Shown here piece by piece: positions 1-9,753 of a stretch of 64,000 nt of DNA. The notes beneath the pieces were generated by a model. That model was not told the origin of the DNA. It made no database searches and worked only from the letters and a program-made list of their open reading frames with translations. How positions within the stretch are numbered: the first letter of the stretch is position 1; every line of letters starts with the position of its first letter. Position numbers and translations under genes: made by a program. Source of the DNA: Bacteroidota bacterium (GTDB taxonomy: Bacteria > Bacteroidota > Bacteroidia > Bacteroidales > VadinHA17); the NCBI GenBank assembly GCA_016718875.1, contig JADKBL010000012.1:1-64000 (forward strand). The letters are read 5' to 3'.

Positions 1-951
1 CCAAATCTGCAGCAGTATGTTATTCTGTATTCCAGTCAAGACAGATAAAGTATAAAGGCAATGTTGCAAATGATGCATTAATCTGGGCGGCTTCACATGA
101 ATTTGAAAATGTGAGGTCATTCGAAATAGAAAAAGGACGTTACTTTTCTCCTGAAGAATCTGCTTCCGGGAAGAATGTGGCTATTGTTGGATCAGTACTT
201 GCCGAAAAGCTTTTTGAAAAAACGAACCCTGTTGGAAAAGAGATCTCAATAGGCGGTAATAAGTCAATGGTTATCGGCGTATTCAGAAAAGAGGGTAAGG
301 GAGGGCTGAGCGATGATGGAATGGATAAGACAAACTCTAGTACCAATCAACTATGCAAAGAACTTTGTTAACCTGAGGAACAAGAATATCAATTCAATGT
401 TGATGGTTAAGGCGAAAGAGGGGGTATCTGTGAATGAATTAACAGATGAGGCTACAATGGTTCTGAGAGCAGCCAGGCGTCTCCAGCCTGATCAGATAGC
501 AAACTTCTCAATCAATCAGGCAAGTCTGCTCACCCAGGGCTTTCAAGCAGTTTTCGTTGGAATAAATCTCGGAGGCTGGGTAATAGGCGGATTTTCAATA
601 CTTGTCGGCGGATTAGGAATAGCAAATATCATGTTTGTCTCCGTAAGGGAAAGGACAAACCAGATTGGAATACAAAAGGCTCTTGGTGCAAAAAAGTTTT
701 TCATCCTGCAGCAATTTCTGGTAGAATCGATTTTGCTTTCACTGATAGGAGGTATACTGGGAATAATTATGATAATGCTTGGAACAGTTGGTATCAATTA
801 TATTTATGAGCTGGATATCCATCTCACACTTTCAAATGCTATTCTTGCTCTGGTAATTTCGGGAGTGATTGGTGTTGTTGCCGGATATGCTCCTGCAAGT
901 GCCGCAGCAAAAATGAATCCTGTTGAAGCTATCGGCTTCTCATTCGGATAG
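1..951 (+). pseudogene. MacB/FtsX-type ABC transporter permease, 3' part, frameshifted
   Basis: C-terminal part of an ABC exporter permease of the MacB/FtsX family; the 5' end lies outside the window. The first frame is open from base 3 and carries a periplasmic MacB-like domain (VGSVLAEKLF, NPVGKEISIGG, VIGVFRKEGKGG). The second frame carries VPINYAKNFVN and then the four-helix permease end with the family signature QIGIQKALGAKK, ending in AAKMNPVEAIGF. The two frames differ by one base. Reading continues correctly if one A is removed near 329-334, giving DDGMDKT followed by TLVPINYA, so a one-base insertion is the simplest explanation. The stop overlaps the end of convergent rsmA by 12 bases. 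The substrate cannot be told from sequence. Confidence 0.85.
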
Positions 952-1722
952 GATCCTGTTTGCCTCTATCCATTTTGTAAGGTTAATAAACTGACCTACT
1001 GAAAGTTGTTCAGGTCTGAGACCCATATCAGGATGGTCATATGCCTTTAGAATAAAAGCTGACTTTACCGAATTCCTTAGTGTCTTCCGCCTCTGGTTAA
1101 AACAGGCTTTTACTACCCTGAAGAAAAGTGCCTCATCGCAATCAAGCTTTATCACTTTGTTACGTTTGAGCCTGATAACTCCTGATTTAACTTTTGGAGG
1201 AGGTATAAAAACATGTTCAGGCACTGTAAAAAGATATTCAGCATCATAATAAGCCTGAAGAAGGACACTCAGAATTCCATACGTTTTCGAACCGGGTCCG
1301 GCACAAATACGTTCAGCAACCTCCTTCTGAAGCATACCGGTTACCTCCATTATTTTTTCAGTGTGATTGAGGACCTTAAAGAGTATCTGCGTGGAGATAT
1401 TATAGGGAAAATTTCCTGTAATTGCCATTTTATCAGGAAAATAATGATCGAGATCCATTGCTAGAAAATCGCCTGAAAGTATATTTTTCAGTGCAGGAAA
1501 ATGTTCATGTAAATAGTTGACCGACTCATAGTCTATTTCAATCACCCTGAAGTCTGCAAAATTTCTCTCAAGAAGAAATCCGGTAAGAACTCCGGTACCT
1601 GGTCCTATCTCAAGAACAGAATCATAGCCTTCTCCTGAAAGGGTAGATGCAATCCTGGATGCTATCCCCATGTCTTTGAGAAAATGCTGACCAAGACTTT
1701 TCTTTGGTTGTATCCTGTTCAT
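940..1722 (-). CDS. rsmA: 16S rRNA (adenine1518-N6/adenine1519-N6)-dimethyltransferase
   Basis: 260 residues, the normal length for RsmA/KsgA, which dimethylates two adjacent adenines in helix 45 of 16S rRNA during small-subunit maturation. The N-terminus has the family signature KKSLGQHFL (residues 7-15). The SAM-binding motif I is VLEIGPGTGVLT (36-47) and the catalytic motif IV is NFPYNIS (104-110), the usual form being NLPYNIS. The all-helical C-terminal domain includes CFNQRRKTLRNS. It starts 4 bases after the stop of the upstream ABC exporter, so both are probably on one transcript. Cytoplasmic. Confidence 0.96.
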   Translation of the reverse strand: MNRIQPKKSLGQHFLKDMGIASRIASTLSGEGYDSVLEIGPGTGVLTGFLLERNFADFRVIEIDYESVNYLHEHFPALKNILSGDFLAMDLDHYFPDKMAITGNFPYNISTQILFKVLNHTEKIMEVTGMLQKEVAERICAGPGSKTYGILSVLLQAYYDAEYLFTVPEHVFIPPPKVKSGVIRLKRNKVIKLDCDEALFFRVVKACFNQRRKTLRNSVKSAFILKAYDHPDMGLRPEQLSVGQFINLTKWIEANRILSE

Positions 1723-1726
1723 ACCG

Positions 1727-4700
1727 TCAAACCTGTAGTATTTCCCTGCCGTACTTTCTCAAAATTGGCAGTTTAAGCAATTCAATCAGTGAAATTAATC
1801 TCTTGAGAAGATCATAATAGAGAGCCACAAACAGGAATATGACCATCAGCCAAATCATAATAATATTGAAAAGAAGAGTATTGATCTTCAAATTTCCAAC
1901 CTGCTTGTATGGAGAATAAAAATGAGCCCTTCCCCATTTTGAGCCGGGAAACATATAAACCGGATCTGCCTTCTGTATGAACCTGTCTCCTGCATTATAA
2001 ATCTTGCTGGACGACATCCTGTTCAGTACAATGTCCGCAAGAGCCTCATTATAATGATTATTACGCAGTTTCAGAAATTCATCAGGCCCTATCACTGATT
2101 CTATCTGTTTGTAAAGTGAGTTTCTCTGATCTGAAATACTCCTGCTCTTTTGCCTGAAAGCCCTGGAAAGAGTATCCAGATATATTTTGGTCTGGTCGGC
2201 ATAATAATCATTAAATGATCTGATATTCAAACCTTCCGAAAATTTACCGGGTTTAATCCCTGATATTACTGACAAGTCGCTGATATGATATGATAATTTC
2301 CTAATCGATTCTTCATAGATTTCATGGCGCGAGGAATCGTTCTTTGCACCAAGGCATTTATCAGCGGTTACCCTCAGGTTGGGTATAAGGAATGAAGCAT
2401 ACCAGTCGTTCTGGCTTATCTCCATATCATACTTAAAAAATGGCTTCTCAAACTTGTTACTCCTGAAATGTTCTACACTTGCGGCTTCGTAAGCCCATCG
2501 GGTTACCATTATATCACCAAGAACCGGTACATATATTTTCCTGCTGAGTGACCAGTGAAGATCATCAAATTTAATCATGGCCCCTCCAAGCAACAGTTGC
2601 GGAACAAGAATAAGAGGTATCAGAATATAAATACTTACAGCAGTCCTCATTCCGGCAGAAATATTTAATCCCATAAGATTTCCGAAGCAGGCAGTTGAAA
2701 ATAGAATAAGCCATTGCTGAAGCAGCATTCCCCTTATTTCCATTATCATGTTGGCCACCAGAATAAAAGAGAGTGTCTGAATTGCCGAAAGAGTAAAAAG
2801 AAAATTGATCTTCGAAAAGAGATAGCTCACCCTGCTCAGATTCAGAAATTTCTCTCTTTCAAGTATTTTTCTGTCTCTGAATATCTCCTCTGCACTCACA
2901 GTAAGTCCAATAAAAAGAGCAACAATAATACCCATAAACATAAAAATAGGATAGTTCCTGTTGTCAGCAAAAGTATAAGCACCATTTGAACTATATTTTG
3001 AAATATAGCCCAGGATAAGAGCAAGCAGGGGGGCTTCCAGCAGATTAATTATCATATACTGGCTGTCGGAAAGCTTTCTTGTAATATTTCTTTCAATAAA
3101 AGTTTTGATCTGATCAGCCTTGCGGGGTACCCTGAAATTACTTGGAGGAATAATCGTTTTTACTGGTTTCCCGGAAAGTGATGGCATCATCTTCTTCCTG
3201 TACTTTTCGTACCACTCAGGAGGACTGACCTGCCGTTCTTTTCCGGGTAATCCTGAGCTGTCAATAACCTTTACCTCAATAATATGCAGAATATTGTCAG
3301 TTTCAACATTACCACAATTCGGACATTCACTTTCAGCAGCATTGGCCTGTGAAGTTTCAGTCTTAAAATAAACCAGGGCTTCCACAGGATCGCCGTCATA
3401 GATCATATAACCACCCTTATCAAGTACCCACAGGCGATCAAACATTTTAATTATATCTGAGGATGGCTGATGTATTATCGCAAAAACAAGTTTACCAAGC
3501 AGGGCCTGGTTCCTGAGCAAAGCCATAACTTTCTCAGAATCAGAAGAAGACAATCCTGATGTGGGCTCATCAACAAACAAGACTATAGGCTCGCGCATAA
3601 GTTCAAGCCCAATATTTAGCCTTTTCCTCTGTCCTCCACTTACTTTTTTGTTAAGCATGTCTCCAACCTGGAGATCCCTTATATCATATAAATCGAGATC
3701 CTGAAGCACCTTTTCAACAGTGTTCATGAGTTCATTTTCATTGAAATCGCCGAAACAGAGACGGGCATTATAGTAAAGATTCTGATAGACAGTAAGCTCC
3801 TCAATCAGCATATCATCCTGAGGGACAAATCCTATGAGACCCTTAAGCTCTTCGGCGTCTGAATTTATATCATATCCATTAATATAAATATTCCCGGAAG
3901 TGGGCACAATCTTGCCATGCAGAAGATTAAAAAGAGTTGATTTGCCTACCCCGCTGCCACCCATGATTCCAACCATGTTCCCGGAATCTATCCTGAAATT
4001 CATCTTCTGAACCCCGTTATCCGAATTCTTGAACATGAATTCCAAATCATGGCCTTCAAAGGTGACTTTTTCGGGAAACCCTCTTGATACAAATTTTTTG
4101 TAAATCCTTGAATAATAAATAGGTTCAATTCCCTGTCCCTTTATATTTACACCTCTTTCAAGCAGATATGGCCTGCAGGCTATTATATCCCTGCCCTTGA
4201 AATAGAGGCTGAGAGGGCCGTCATAAGTGATCAGAAGAGTTCCGGTACTCTCAATATGAAGGACAGCAAGTGTACCCTTGAATCCCTTTGCCCTTATATG
4301 CCTCCAATTATCATAATTCCTGTATGTAGCTGCACCTGAATATTTGGGATTATCGCTTTCAATGATCAGAATACAATCAGGAGACACCAGATCATACGAC
4401 CTTCCAATCATAAATGCAATAGAATTGTCATACTCCTTTTTGGAGATATTGAAGGTTCTTGCAACTATGTCGATGATAGTCTTTTCCTGTTCTGAGATCA
4501 TACCATCCTCAAATGCAAACTCAATGAGCTGCAGGAAAACTATCATCCTCTCTTCAAGAAACAAACCTTTCTTTATCTGCCGGCAGATATTTGTAATCTG
4601 GAATGAAATAAGTGACTCTTCATCAGTTAGTTCTGACTTGTCGACACTTTTAAGTTCATTGGAATAAAATTCGAGATTGTTTTCAAAGAGGGTATAGTAT

Positions 4701-4840
4701 TCTTCCTCAAGTTCCCTGTTTAAATAGCGCCTCAGATAACTGCGAAGAATTTTCTTTCCCCGCGAGGATATACCTGCAGGATTTATAGTGGATACTATTG
4801 CAAAAATGTGAATTAGGGCAAGTAATACCGATTCCCTCAT
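1727..4840 (-). CDS. Large ABC-2 type exporter, fused ATPase and permease, with a TerB-like N-terminus
   Basis: 1037 residues in one chain. Residues about 1-145 are acidic and helical and resemble a TerB-like module (FAFEDGMISEQEKTIID). A small beta-rich stretch follows (about 175-245). The ATPase starts near 265 with Walker A GGSGVGKST (about 293-301), ABC signature VSGGQRKR, and Walker B FVDEPTSGLSS. This order and the Leu after SG recall ABCG/White-type half transporters. From about 600 there are roughly six membrane segments split by a long soluble insert (about 780-960) before the last helix. The substrate is unknown. This fused layout recurs in Bacteroidota. It lies downstream of a lipoprotein gene, separated from it by a terminator. 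Confidence 0.85.
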   Translation of the reverse strand: MRESVLLALIHIFAIVSTINPAGISSRGKKILRSYLRRYLNRELEEEYYTLFENNLEFYSNELKSVDKSELTDEESLISFQITNICRQIKKGLFLEERMIVFLQLIEFAFEDGMISEQEKTIIDIVARTFNISKKEYDNSIAFMIGRSYDLVSPDCILIIESDNPKYSGAATYRNYDNWRHIRAKGFKGTLAVLHIESTGTLLITYDGPLSLYFKGRDIIACRPYLLERGVNIKGQGIEPIYYSRIYKKFVSRGFPEKVTFEGHDLEFMFKNSDNGVQKMNFRIDSGNMVGIMGGSGVGKSTLFNLLHGKIVPTSGNIYINGYDINSDAEELKGLIGFVPQDDMLIEELTVYQNLYYNARLCFGDFNENELMNTVEKVLQDLDLYDIRDLQVGDMLNKKVSGGQRKRLNIGLELMREPIVLFVDEPTSGLSSSDSEKVMALLRNQALLGKLVFAIIHQPSSDIIKMFDRLWVLDKGGYMIYDGDPVEALVYFKTETSQANAAESECPNCGNVETDNILHIIEVKVIDSSGLPGKERQVSPPEWYEKYRKKMMPSLSGKPVKTIIPPSNFRVPRKADQIKTFIERNITRKLSDSQYMIINLLEAPLLALILGYISKYSSNGAYTFADNRNYPIFMFMGIIVALFIGLTVSAEEIFRDRKILEREKFLNLSRVSYLFSKINFLFTLSAIQTLSFILVANMIMEIRGMLLQQWLILFSTACFGNLMGLNISAGMRTAVSIYILIPLILVPQLLLGGAMIKFDDLHWSLSRKIYVPVLGDIMVTRWAYEAASVEHFRSNKFEKPFFKYDMEISQNDWYASFLIPNLRVTADKCLGAKNDSSRHEIYEESIRKLSYHISDLSVISGIKPGKFSEGLNIRSFNDYYADQTKIYLDTLSRAFRQKSRSISDQRNSLYKQIESVIGPDEFLKLRNNHYNEALADIVLNRMSSSKIYNAGDRFIQKADPVYMFPGSKWGRAHFYSPYKQVGNLKINTLLFNIIMIWLMVIFLFVALYYDLLKRLISLIELLKLPILRKYGREILQV

Positions 4841-4851
4841 TTTACCGTCAT

Positions 4852-4886
4852 GTAAAAAAAAGACCGCAAAGATCCGATCTTTGCGG
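4852..4886 (-). terminator. Intrinsic terminator after the lipoprotein gene
   Basis: A 10-bp perfect stem CCGCAAAGAT (4864-4873) / ATCTTTGCGG (4877-4886) with a 3-base loop. On the minus strand it is followed by a run of T (plus-strand A-run at 4852-4859). It separates the lipoprotein gene from the ABC exporter downstream. Confidence 0.85.
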
Positions 4887-4905
4887 CCATATCATTTTCG
4901 AAAAA

Positions 4906-5727
4906 TTATTGTACCATTTTCTCCCTTACAGCTGTAATAGCTGCAGTAATATCCTTAATGTTCTGATCTGTAAGACTTGTTCCAAGTCCTTCATAAACTT
5001 TTTTAACCGGATCAAGTAATTTCACAAAATCGCTGACGCTTGGATCATTAATATAAGGCTGTGTAAGTTCAAGGAACAGATCAAAAGATTTTTTCTGCTC
5101 AAGAAGCACCTTTGAAATTCCGGCAACCTGGTAAGCAGCTTCAGAAACATGTGTTGTAAGATACATGCCCTCAACCCATGCACCACCAACAACAAGAAGA
5201 GCCAAAGGCTGCTGATCATTGTCTGCCAGATAACCATAAGTCTCATTAAAAGCTTTTGTAAGTATATCTACAAGCTGATCCCTGTTATCAAAGTTCTTCT
5301 TGATATTTTCATATAGTTCCTCATTATATATCGTTGACATATTCAGCTCATTTGCAAGAGATCTTATTGCACTCATGTTATTTATTACCTCCTGCTGCAT
5401 ATTGTAAAGTGTTGCATAACTAAGGTCTGCACCATAAACTCCAAGGTTGATTGCCCTTGTTGTGCTGCTGAAATATTTTTTTACATTTTCTACCGGGTTT
5501 GATATTCCAATAATAAAACCAACTTCGAGATCGGTAAGCATCTTTATAACTTCAGCTGAAGTAGGCAAAGGGTAAACATTTGATTCAATCTGACGTTCAA
5601 TCTTGTCAACCTGTCCGGCCTCTTCAGTTTTCTGCTGCTTTTCTGCAGCTCTGTTTTTGCATGAAGTGTAAGCAACTGAACTTAATATCAGCATTGTAAT
5701 TATTGCACCTGCAAAAATCTTTTTCAT
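4906..5727 (-). CDS. Conserved Bacteroidota-type lipoprotein of unknown function
   Basis: 273 residues. The N-terminus is a lipoprotein signal peptide with a hydrophobic stretch and a lipobox ending in TSC (Cys about 23), so the mature protein should be lipid-anchored in the envelope. After an E/Q/K-rich linker (about 25-50) the rest is predicted mostly helical and has no recognisable catalytic motif; conserved-looking pieces are GVYGADLSYATLYN and VVGGAWVEGMYL. I do not recognise a named family with certainty. It is a single-gene transcript followed by a strong terminator. Confidence 0.75.
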   Translation of the reverse strand: MKKIFAGAIITMLILSSVAYTSCKNRAAEKQQKTEEAGQVDKIERQIESNVYPLPTSAEVIKMLTDLEVGFIIGISNPVENVKKYFSSTTRAINLGVYGADLSYATLYNMQQEVINNMSAIRSLANELNMSTIYNEELYENIKKNFDNRDQLVDILTKAFNETYGYLADNDQQPLALLVVGGAWVEGMYLTTHVSEAAYQVAGISKVLLEQKKSFDLFLELTQPYINDPSVSDFVKLLDPVKKVYEGLGTSLTDQNIKDITAAITAVREKMVQ

Positions 5728-5932
5728 TTCTGGTCTGTTTTAATTTTTAATTGGGGTTCAAAAAACTGTGCATAAAAGTAGTAAATATTCTGAAATAAAA
5801 ATATCACACCTTCTCTTATTTAAAATATCCGGTCTTCCTGCTTTTACAAAGAAGCCATTTCATCTGTGAGTAAATTGTTTCATGGTACTTATAGTAGATT
5901 TGCAAACAGAATGAAGATCGCCATTTTTTATA

Positions 5933-5940
5933 TATCTTTG
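5933..5940 (+). promoter_or_regulatory. Bacteroidota -7 box upstream of patB
   Basis: TATCTTTG matches the -7 consensus TAnnTTTG and lies 28 bases before the patB start. No TTTG is found at the usual distance upstream, so only the -7 part is supported. Confidence 0.5.
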
Positions 5941-5968
5941 AGCCCCTGTAATAAGGTGATTTTTCAGG

Positions 5969-7141
5969 ATGTGGAATTTTGATAAAACGCTGAGCAGGGA
6001 GGGAACAAACTGTATCAAGTACGACCTTAGGGAAGATACATTCGGAAGGAAGGATGTTATCCCGATGTGGGTTGCGGATATGGATTTCAATACCCCTGAT
6101 TTTATAGTAAACGCCCTTCAGGAACGCCTTAACCATCCTATCTACGGTTACACATCAAGACCTAAGGAATATTACTCATCAATCATCGAATGGCATATTA
6201 AAAGGCACAACTGGAAGATGGAACGGGAATGGATCTCATTTACACCCGGGGTTGTTCCTGCACTGAATTTCTGTACTCTGGCATTCACCAGCCCCGGTGA
6301 CGGTATAATAGTACAGCCACCAGTCTATTTTCCCTTCTTTTCTGCTGTTGAGGCTCATGGAAGAAAACTGATTTACAACCAACTAAAAGAGACTCCGGAT
6401 GGCTGGGTTATGGATTTTGAATTACTGGAAAGCATAATAAACTCCAGTACCAGAATGATAATAATCTCCAACCCACATAATCCGGTAGGGAGAGCCTGGT
6501 CAGAACAAGAACTCAGAAGACTTGCCGGGATATGCCTGAAAAATAATATACTTATTCTGTCCGATGAGATCCATTGCGATCTGGTACTGCCCGGATACAA
6601 GCATATTCCCATTGCTTCACTTTCTGAGGAAATAGCAAACAGTACAATTACCTGCCTGGCTCCAAGCAAAACTTTCAATCTGGCCGGGCTATCAACATCT
6701 TCAGTGGTCATCTCAAATCCCGAAATCAGAAGGTCCTTTAAGAAAACCGTTGAAGGTCTGCATGTCGGGAATGGCAACATTTTCGGATCCATAGCCTCCA
6801 CAGCTGCATATACCCTGGGCAATGAATGGCTTGATGCACTTATTGATTATATAGATGACAATATTGAATTTGCAAATGAGTACTGCAGAAAAATGATACC
6901 TGAAATTATCCCGGTCAAACCGGAAGCAACATATATGATATGGCTTGACTGCAGAAGATTCGGGATGACAGGTAAAGAACTGAAGGATTTTTTTGTAAAA
7001 AGTGCGGGTGTCGGAATGAATGAAGGTTCATCATTCGGACCTGGCGGAGAGGGATTTATGAGGATGAACGTGGCTACATCCCGAAGTATTTTGGCCAAAG
7101 CAATGGAACAAATTGAAAAAGCTATTTCAACAATCAGATAA
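5969..7141 (+). CDS. patB: MalY/PatB-type PLP-dependent aminotransferase / cystathionine beta-lyase
   Basis: 390 residues, fold-type I PLP enzyme. The N-terminus has the MalY/PatB pattern DVIPMWVADMDF. The PLP-binding region includes NPHNPVGRAW, then DEIHCDLV, and the Schiff-base lysine is in APSKTFNLAGL. Members usually cleave the C-S bond of cystathionine or cysteine conjugates; some act as aminotransferases, and sequence alone does not separate these. It is 11 bases upstream of carA and probably co-transcribed with it. Start chosen at the first ATG after a TATCTTTG promoter box. Confidence 0.85.
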   Translation: MWNFDKTLSREGTNCIKYDLREDTFGRKDVIPMWVADMDFNTPDFIVNALQERLNHPIYGYTSRPKEYYSSIIEWHIKRHNWKMEREWISFTPGVVPALNFCTLAFTSPGDGIIVQPPVYFPFFSAVEAHGRKLIYNQLKETPDGWVMDFELLESIINSSTRMIIISNPHNPVGRAWSEQELRRLAGICLKNNILILSDEIHCDLVLPGYKHIPIASLSEEIANSTITCLAPSKTFNLAGLSTSSVVISNPEIRRSFKKTVEGLHVGNGNIFGSIASTAAYTLGNEWLDALIDYIDDNIEFANEYCRKMIPEIIPVKPEATYMIWLDCRRFGMTGKELKDFFVKSAGVGMNEGSSFGPGGEGFMRMNVATSRSILAKAMEQIEKAISTIR

Positions 7142-7152
7142 ACAGATATATA

Positions 7153-8232
7153 ATGAACAAAAGAATTAAGGTTAAACTGACACTTGAAGATGGAACCATA
7201 TATCATGGTTATTCGTTTGGATCACCGGTGGCTGCAGCCGGTGAGGTGGTTTTTAATACTGCCATGACCGGATATCCCGAAAGTCTTACGGATCCCTCAT
7301 ACCGCGGACAAATCCTCTGCCTGACCTACCCTCTGGTGAGAAACTACGGCGCACCGGCAAAGAGTGAAGAAAATGACCTTTACAGGTTCTACGAATCATC
7401 ATCAATTCATATTTCCGGTCTTATAGTATCTGATTATTCTTTTGAATACAGCCATTGGAATGCAGAAGAGAGCCTTGATGAGTGGCTGAAACGGAATAAG
7501 GTCCCCGGTATCTATGGTATCGATACAAGAGCTCTCACAAAGAGAATCCGGGAAAAAGGAGCTATGCTTGGAAAGGTAGAACCCGAAGGCAGCTCTATCG
7601 AATTCTATGACCCTAATAAAGTAAACCTTGTTGCAGAGGTAAGTACACATTCCAAAAAGATATATGGCTCAGGCAGATACAGAATTGTACTCGTCGATTG
7701 CGGAGTCAAATACAATATTATACGTCACCTTTTGAAGCGGGATACAACTATTATCAGGGTACCATGGGATTATGATTTCCACAAAGAGGAGTTTGACGGA
7801 CTGTTTCTGTCAAACGGCCCCGGTGATCCCAAAATGTGTACAACAGCTATTGAAAACATCAGGAAATCGTTTTCGGGCAAAAAGCCGGTTTTCGGCATTT
7901 GCCTTGGAAATCAGCTTATGGCTCTTGCTTCCGGTGCTGATACATACAAACTCAAATACGGTCACCGCAGTCATAATCAGCCTGTACTTCAGGTTGGTAC
8001 GGATAAAGCTTATATAACTTCCCAGAATCATGGATTTGCAGTTGACAATAATACTCTTGGAAAAGACTGGGAGCCTTTTTTCATAAATATCAACGACAAG
8101 ACCAATGAAGGGATGAAGCACAAATCAATGCCCTTCATCTCCACACAGTTCCACCCTGAAGCATCAGGAGGACCTACAGACACTGATTATCTTTTCGATG
8201 TATTTATTGAGAATATAAAAAAATCAATGTAG
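7153..8232 (+). CDS. carA: Carbamoyl-phosphate synthase small (glutaminase) subunit
   Basis: 359 residues, full length. It hydrolyses glutamine and passes ammonia to CarB to make carbamoyl phosphate for arginine and pyrimidines. The N-terminal CPSase domain shows GEVVFNTAMTGYPESLTDPS. The C-terminal class I amidotransferase has the nucleophile in FGICLGNQL (Cys about 249) and the His/Glu pair in FHPEASGG (about 333-335). Its partner carB is about 3.4 kb away, beyond argH, argG and argR, and is not adjacent as in many bacteria. The gene ends in TAG, showing that TAG is a normal stop here. Confidence 0.97.
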   Translation: MNKRIKVKLTLEDGTIYHGYSFGSPVAAAGEVVFNTAMTGYPESLTDPSYRGQILCLTYPLVRNYGAPAKSEENDLYRFYESSSIHISGLIVSDYSFEYSHWNAEESLDEWLKRNKVPGIYGIDTRALTKRIREKGAMLGKVEPEGSSIEFYDPNKVNLVAEVSTHSKKIYGSGRYRIVLVDCGVKYNIIRHLLKRDTTIIRVPWDYDFHKEEFDGLFLSNGPGDPKMCTTAIENIRKSFSGKKPVFGICLGNQLMALASGADTYKLKYGHRSHNQPVLQVGTDKAYITSQNHGFAVDNNTLGKDWEPFFININDKTNEGMKHKSMPFISTQFHPEASGGPTDTDYLFDVFIENIKKSM

Positions 8233-8252
8233 GGATATTTAAACATAAATTT

Positions 8253-8389
8253 TTAACCACAGAGGACACAGAGTCCCGATAGATATCGGGATCACAAAGC
8301 ACACAAAGGTAAAATCCTGATTACTATTCCTTTGTGCCCTCTGTGAATCCTGAGCTGAAGGCGAAGGACTTTGTGATCTCTGTGGTTAA
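8253..8389. repeat. Nested inverted repeat between convergent carA and argH
   Basis: Outer arms TTAACCACAGAG (8253-8264) and CTCTGTGGTTAA (8378-8389) are perfect 12-bp complements. Inside are ATCACAAAG (8291-8299) / CTTTGTGAT (8369-8377), CACAAAGG (8302-8309) / CCTTTGTG (8329-8336) and a small palindrome around TCCCGATAGATATCGGGA. A related shorter copy with the same TTAACCAC/GTGGTTAA ends lies at 24945-25008, so this is a dispersed repeat. It probably folds into a long hairpin and could end transcription from both sides. Confidence 0.75.
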
Positions 8390-8394
8390 TGGAT

Positions 8395-9738
8395 TTATGC
8401 CGTTACATGCTTCATCATCTTATCTGCAAATTCAGCGGCGGTGGTATTTTTGAAAGGTTTCATCCTTGCCTCGAAAAGATCTGCAATCTCTTTATTGCAA
8501 AGATTACCTATACTCCCTTCATGAGCATAATCAGCAAGCGTGGTTTTTGAGAATGAAGAATTCTTAACCATCTCTGAAACAGCCTTATAAGCATCCCTAA
8601 AGGGTATACCATGCTTTACAAGCCTGTTTACTTCCTCAGTACTGAAAATTGTATTGTAAAGAGGATTTTCGGTGATATTCTTCTTCACTTTAATATTATT
8701 AAGCATCAGCATCATAATTTCAATGCACTCCCTTAACTCTCCGAAAGCATCAAAAACCAGCTGCTTCAATAACTGAAGATCCCTGTTATAACCCGACTGC
8801 AGATTACTGGTAAGGATGGCTATCTGGTTGGGAAGAGTCTGAATCACATTGCACCTTGCCCTGATAAGTTCAAAAACATCAGGATTTCTCTTCTGGGGCA
8901 TTATACTTGAACCTGTTACGTATTCATCGGGAAAATCGATAAACCTGTACTCGGAACTCATATAAATACAAATATCCATTGAAAAACGCGACAATGTCTG
9001 TGCAACTGAAGCAAGTGCAGAAGCAACTGCCATCTCAATTTTACCTCTGCTCAGACTGGCATATGCTGAATTATAAAGCAAATCATCGAATTCCAGCAGT
9101 TCAGATGTCAGCTTCCTGTTTATCGGAAGAGTTGTTCCGTATCCTGCTGCGGTACCAAGGGGATTCTGATTGTTAATAGCCCTCGCTCCTGCCAGCATTA
9201 CAATATCATCCGCAAGGCACTCAGCCCAGGCTCCGAACCATAATCCGAAAGATGAAACCATGGCAGGCTGCATATGAGTATAACCTGGCAGCAATATCTC
9301 CTTGTACTGATCACTTAATCCCTGTAGTCTTGTGAATAGTTTCTGAATATGAACCGATAATTTATCAATTTCTTCCCTTGTATAAAGACGAATATCTACA
9401 AGGACCTGGTCATTCCTGGATCTTCCTGTATGAATCTTCTTCCCTGTTGTACCAAGTATCGACGACATCTCCTTCTCGATCTGGGAATGTATATCCTCTA
9501 CATCCTTTTCAATTACAAGGCTGCCCTCCTCATCCCACTCAAAAAGAGAATGAAGCGCTTTCAGCATTCCGTTTTTTTCCTCTTCTGATATGAGTCCTAC
9601 ATCCTGAAGCATTATTACATGCGCCATTGAACCCACGATATCCCATTTTGTAAGTGCAAGATCGGTTTTTCTGTCTTTTCCTGCCGTAAATTCAATTATG
9701 GCCGGCTCCGGATTTATCCCCTTTTCCCAAAGTTTCAT
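8395..9738 (-). CDS. argH: Argininosuccinate lyase
   Basis: 447 residues, fumarase/aspartase superfamily. It splits argininosuccinate into arginine and fumarate, the last step of arginine synthesis. Visible are the N-terminal EDVEDIHSQIE and TGRSRNDQV motifs, GYTHMQPA, and the superfamily signature GSSIMPQKRNPD (about 277-288), which holds the catalytic serine loop. It follows argG by 15 bases on the same strand, so the two form an argGH unit. Confidence 0.97.
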   Translation of the reverse strand: MKLWEKGINPEPAIIEFTAGKDRKTDLALTKWDIVGSMAHVIMLQDVGLISEEEKNGMLKALHSLFEWDEEGSLVIEKDVEDIHSQIEKEMSSILGTTGKKIHTGRSRNDQVLVDIRLYTREEIDKLSVHIQKLFTRLQGLSDQYKEILLPGYTHMQPAMVSSFGLWFGAWAECLADDIVMLAGARAINNQNPLGTAAGYGTTLPINRKLTSELLEFDDLLYNSAYASLSRGKIEMAVASALASVAQTLSRFSMDICIYMSSEYRFIDFPDEYVTGSSIMPQKRNPDVFELIRARCNVIQTLPNQIAILTSNLQSGYNRDLQLLKQLVFDAFGELRECIEIMMLMLNNIKVKKNITENPLYNTIFSTEEVNRLVKHGIPFRDAYKAVSEMVKNSSFSKTTLADYAHEGSIGNLCNKEIADLFEARMKPFKNTTAAEFADKMMKHVTA

Positions 9739-9753
9739 AAGGTTTTCTTTCTG

